Shown here one piece after another: positions 6,483 to 6,845 of a stretch of 6,845 bases of DNA. The position numbers were made by a program, and so were the translations under genes. This stretch comes from an uncultured Microbacteriaceae bacterium. Lineage in GTDB: Bacteria > Actinomycetota > Actinomycetes > Actinomycetales > Microbacteriaceae. Every line of letters begins with the position of its first letter. The first letter of the stretch is position 1. Under the pieces are notes generated by a model. That model searched no databases. It saw only the letters and a program-made list of their open reading frames with translations, and was not told where the DNA came from. Location of the stretch: assembly GCA_903907615.1 (NCBI GenBank), contig CAIVOR010000316.1:1-6845 (forward strand), given 5' to 3'.

Positions 6483-6845
6483 ATGAACGGCGAGTTTCTC
6501 AGCGGGGGTTTGGTCTTCGCTGTCGGCGCCGTTTTATGGGTGGCATATCTCATCCCGAGCTGGTTGAGGCGTCGCCACTTCAACGAGACCGAGGCGAATA
6601 CGGTCCGGCTCCAGCACACGGTCTCGGCGATGACCGCCGTCGGACTCGACTCCAGTCACTTACGTAAGGCAGAAGCATCCGCGCGGGCTGCGCACGAACA
6701 AAAGAAGGCTCTGCGCAGAGCCGAGCGGGCCGGAAGGAAGATGGCCCGAACGTCGGCCCAGGATACCCTTTCTCCCGAACAACGTTCGCTCATGGCCAAG
6801 CACCGTCGCCGGTCTCAGCGCCAGGTGGCCGCCGTCATCCTTCTC
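6483..6845 (+). CDS. Membrane-anchored basic protein, N-terminal part only (cut by window edge)
   Basis: The frame runs from ATG 6483 without a stop to the right edge, giving 121 residues. A hydrophobic segment (about residues 8-28, LVFAVGAVLWVAYLIPSWL) is followed by RRRH, which suggests an N-out, C-in anchor by the positive-inside rule. A long charged helical region with many Lys and Arg follows (about 60-115), probably a coiled coil or nucleic-acid/acidic-lipid-binding surface. The last visible residues (AAVILL) look like the start of a second membrane segment. In Microbacteriaceae such proteins are often annotated 'large exoprotein' or hypothetical. The position matches the membrane protein gene after rimJ in M. 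tuberculosis (Rv0996). No function is established. The coding frame is supported by the clean anchor, by the lack of stops over 363 bases, and by its start 43 bp after the previous stop codon. Confidence 0.8.
   Translation, partial: MNGEFLSGGLVFAVGAVLWVAYLIPSWLRRRHFNETEANTVRLQHTVSAMTAVGLDSSHLRKAEASARAAHEQKKALRRAERAGRKMARTSAQDTLSPEQRSLMAKHRRRSQRQVAAVILL

Noticed and set aside
1..6845. Defence island, mobile element or CRISPR
   Set aside because: The helicase-nuclease architecture recalls defence proteins, but its neighbours are housekeeping genes in a conserved order. I saw no transposase, integrase, direct repeats or att-like sites.

Overview
The window is high-GC, densely packed bacterial DNA with GTG and TTG starts. 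It looks like Actinomycetota, most probably Micrococcales and within that a Microbacteriaceae-like organism. This is judged from protein character, from the gene order, and from C-terminal and N-terminal signatures I associate with that family; no database search was possible.

Layout: the left 60% (from before the window edge to 4054, + strand) is one very large gene for a superfamily I helicase-like ATPase. It has a DUF4011-type N-terminal region, a split helicase core, a REase-like C-terminal domain and an acidic disordered tail. Its fold landmarks are all present, but several catalytic signature residues are replaced. A 61-residue hypothetical protein ending in PPHWG (4038-4223, +) overlaps the end of that gene. 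Its stop codon also overlaps the stop codon of the convergent gene for 5-formyltetrahydrofolate cyclo-ligase (4220-4810, -).

A 40-bp divergent spacer (4811-4850) separates the cyclo-ligase from galU (4851-5753, +). It carries two back-to-back -10-like hexamers, each exactly 6 bp from a GTG start, which suggests leaderless transcription in both directions. A RimJ-type GNAT acetyltransferase gene (5759-6439, +) follows galU after 5 bp and is probably cotranscribed. A perfect 7-bp hairpin (6446-6462) lies after it. The window ends inside a gene for a membrane-anchored, strongly basic protein (6483 to the right edge).

The right half matches a conserved actinobacterial block, known in Mycobacterium tuberculosis as cyclo-ligase (Rv0992c) / galU / moeA1 / rimJ / membrane protein (Rv0996), but without moeA between galU and rimJ. 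The block combines folate salvage, UDP-glucose supply for the envelope and protein acetylation; no single pathway links them. The best candidate for something little described is the large helicase-like protein with altered ATPase motifs, together with its small overlapping partner. I saw no tRNA, rRNA, CRISPR array, insertion sequence or prophage gene.
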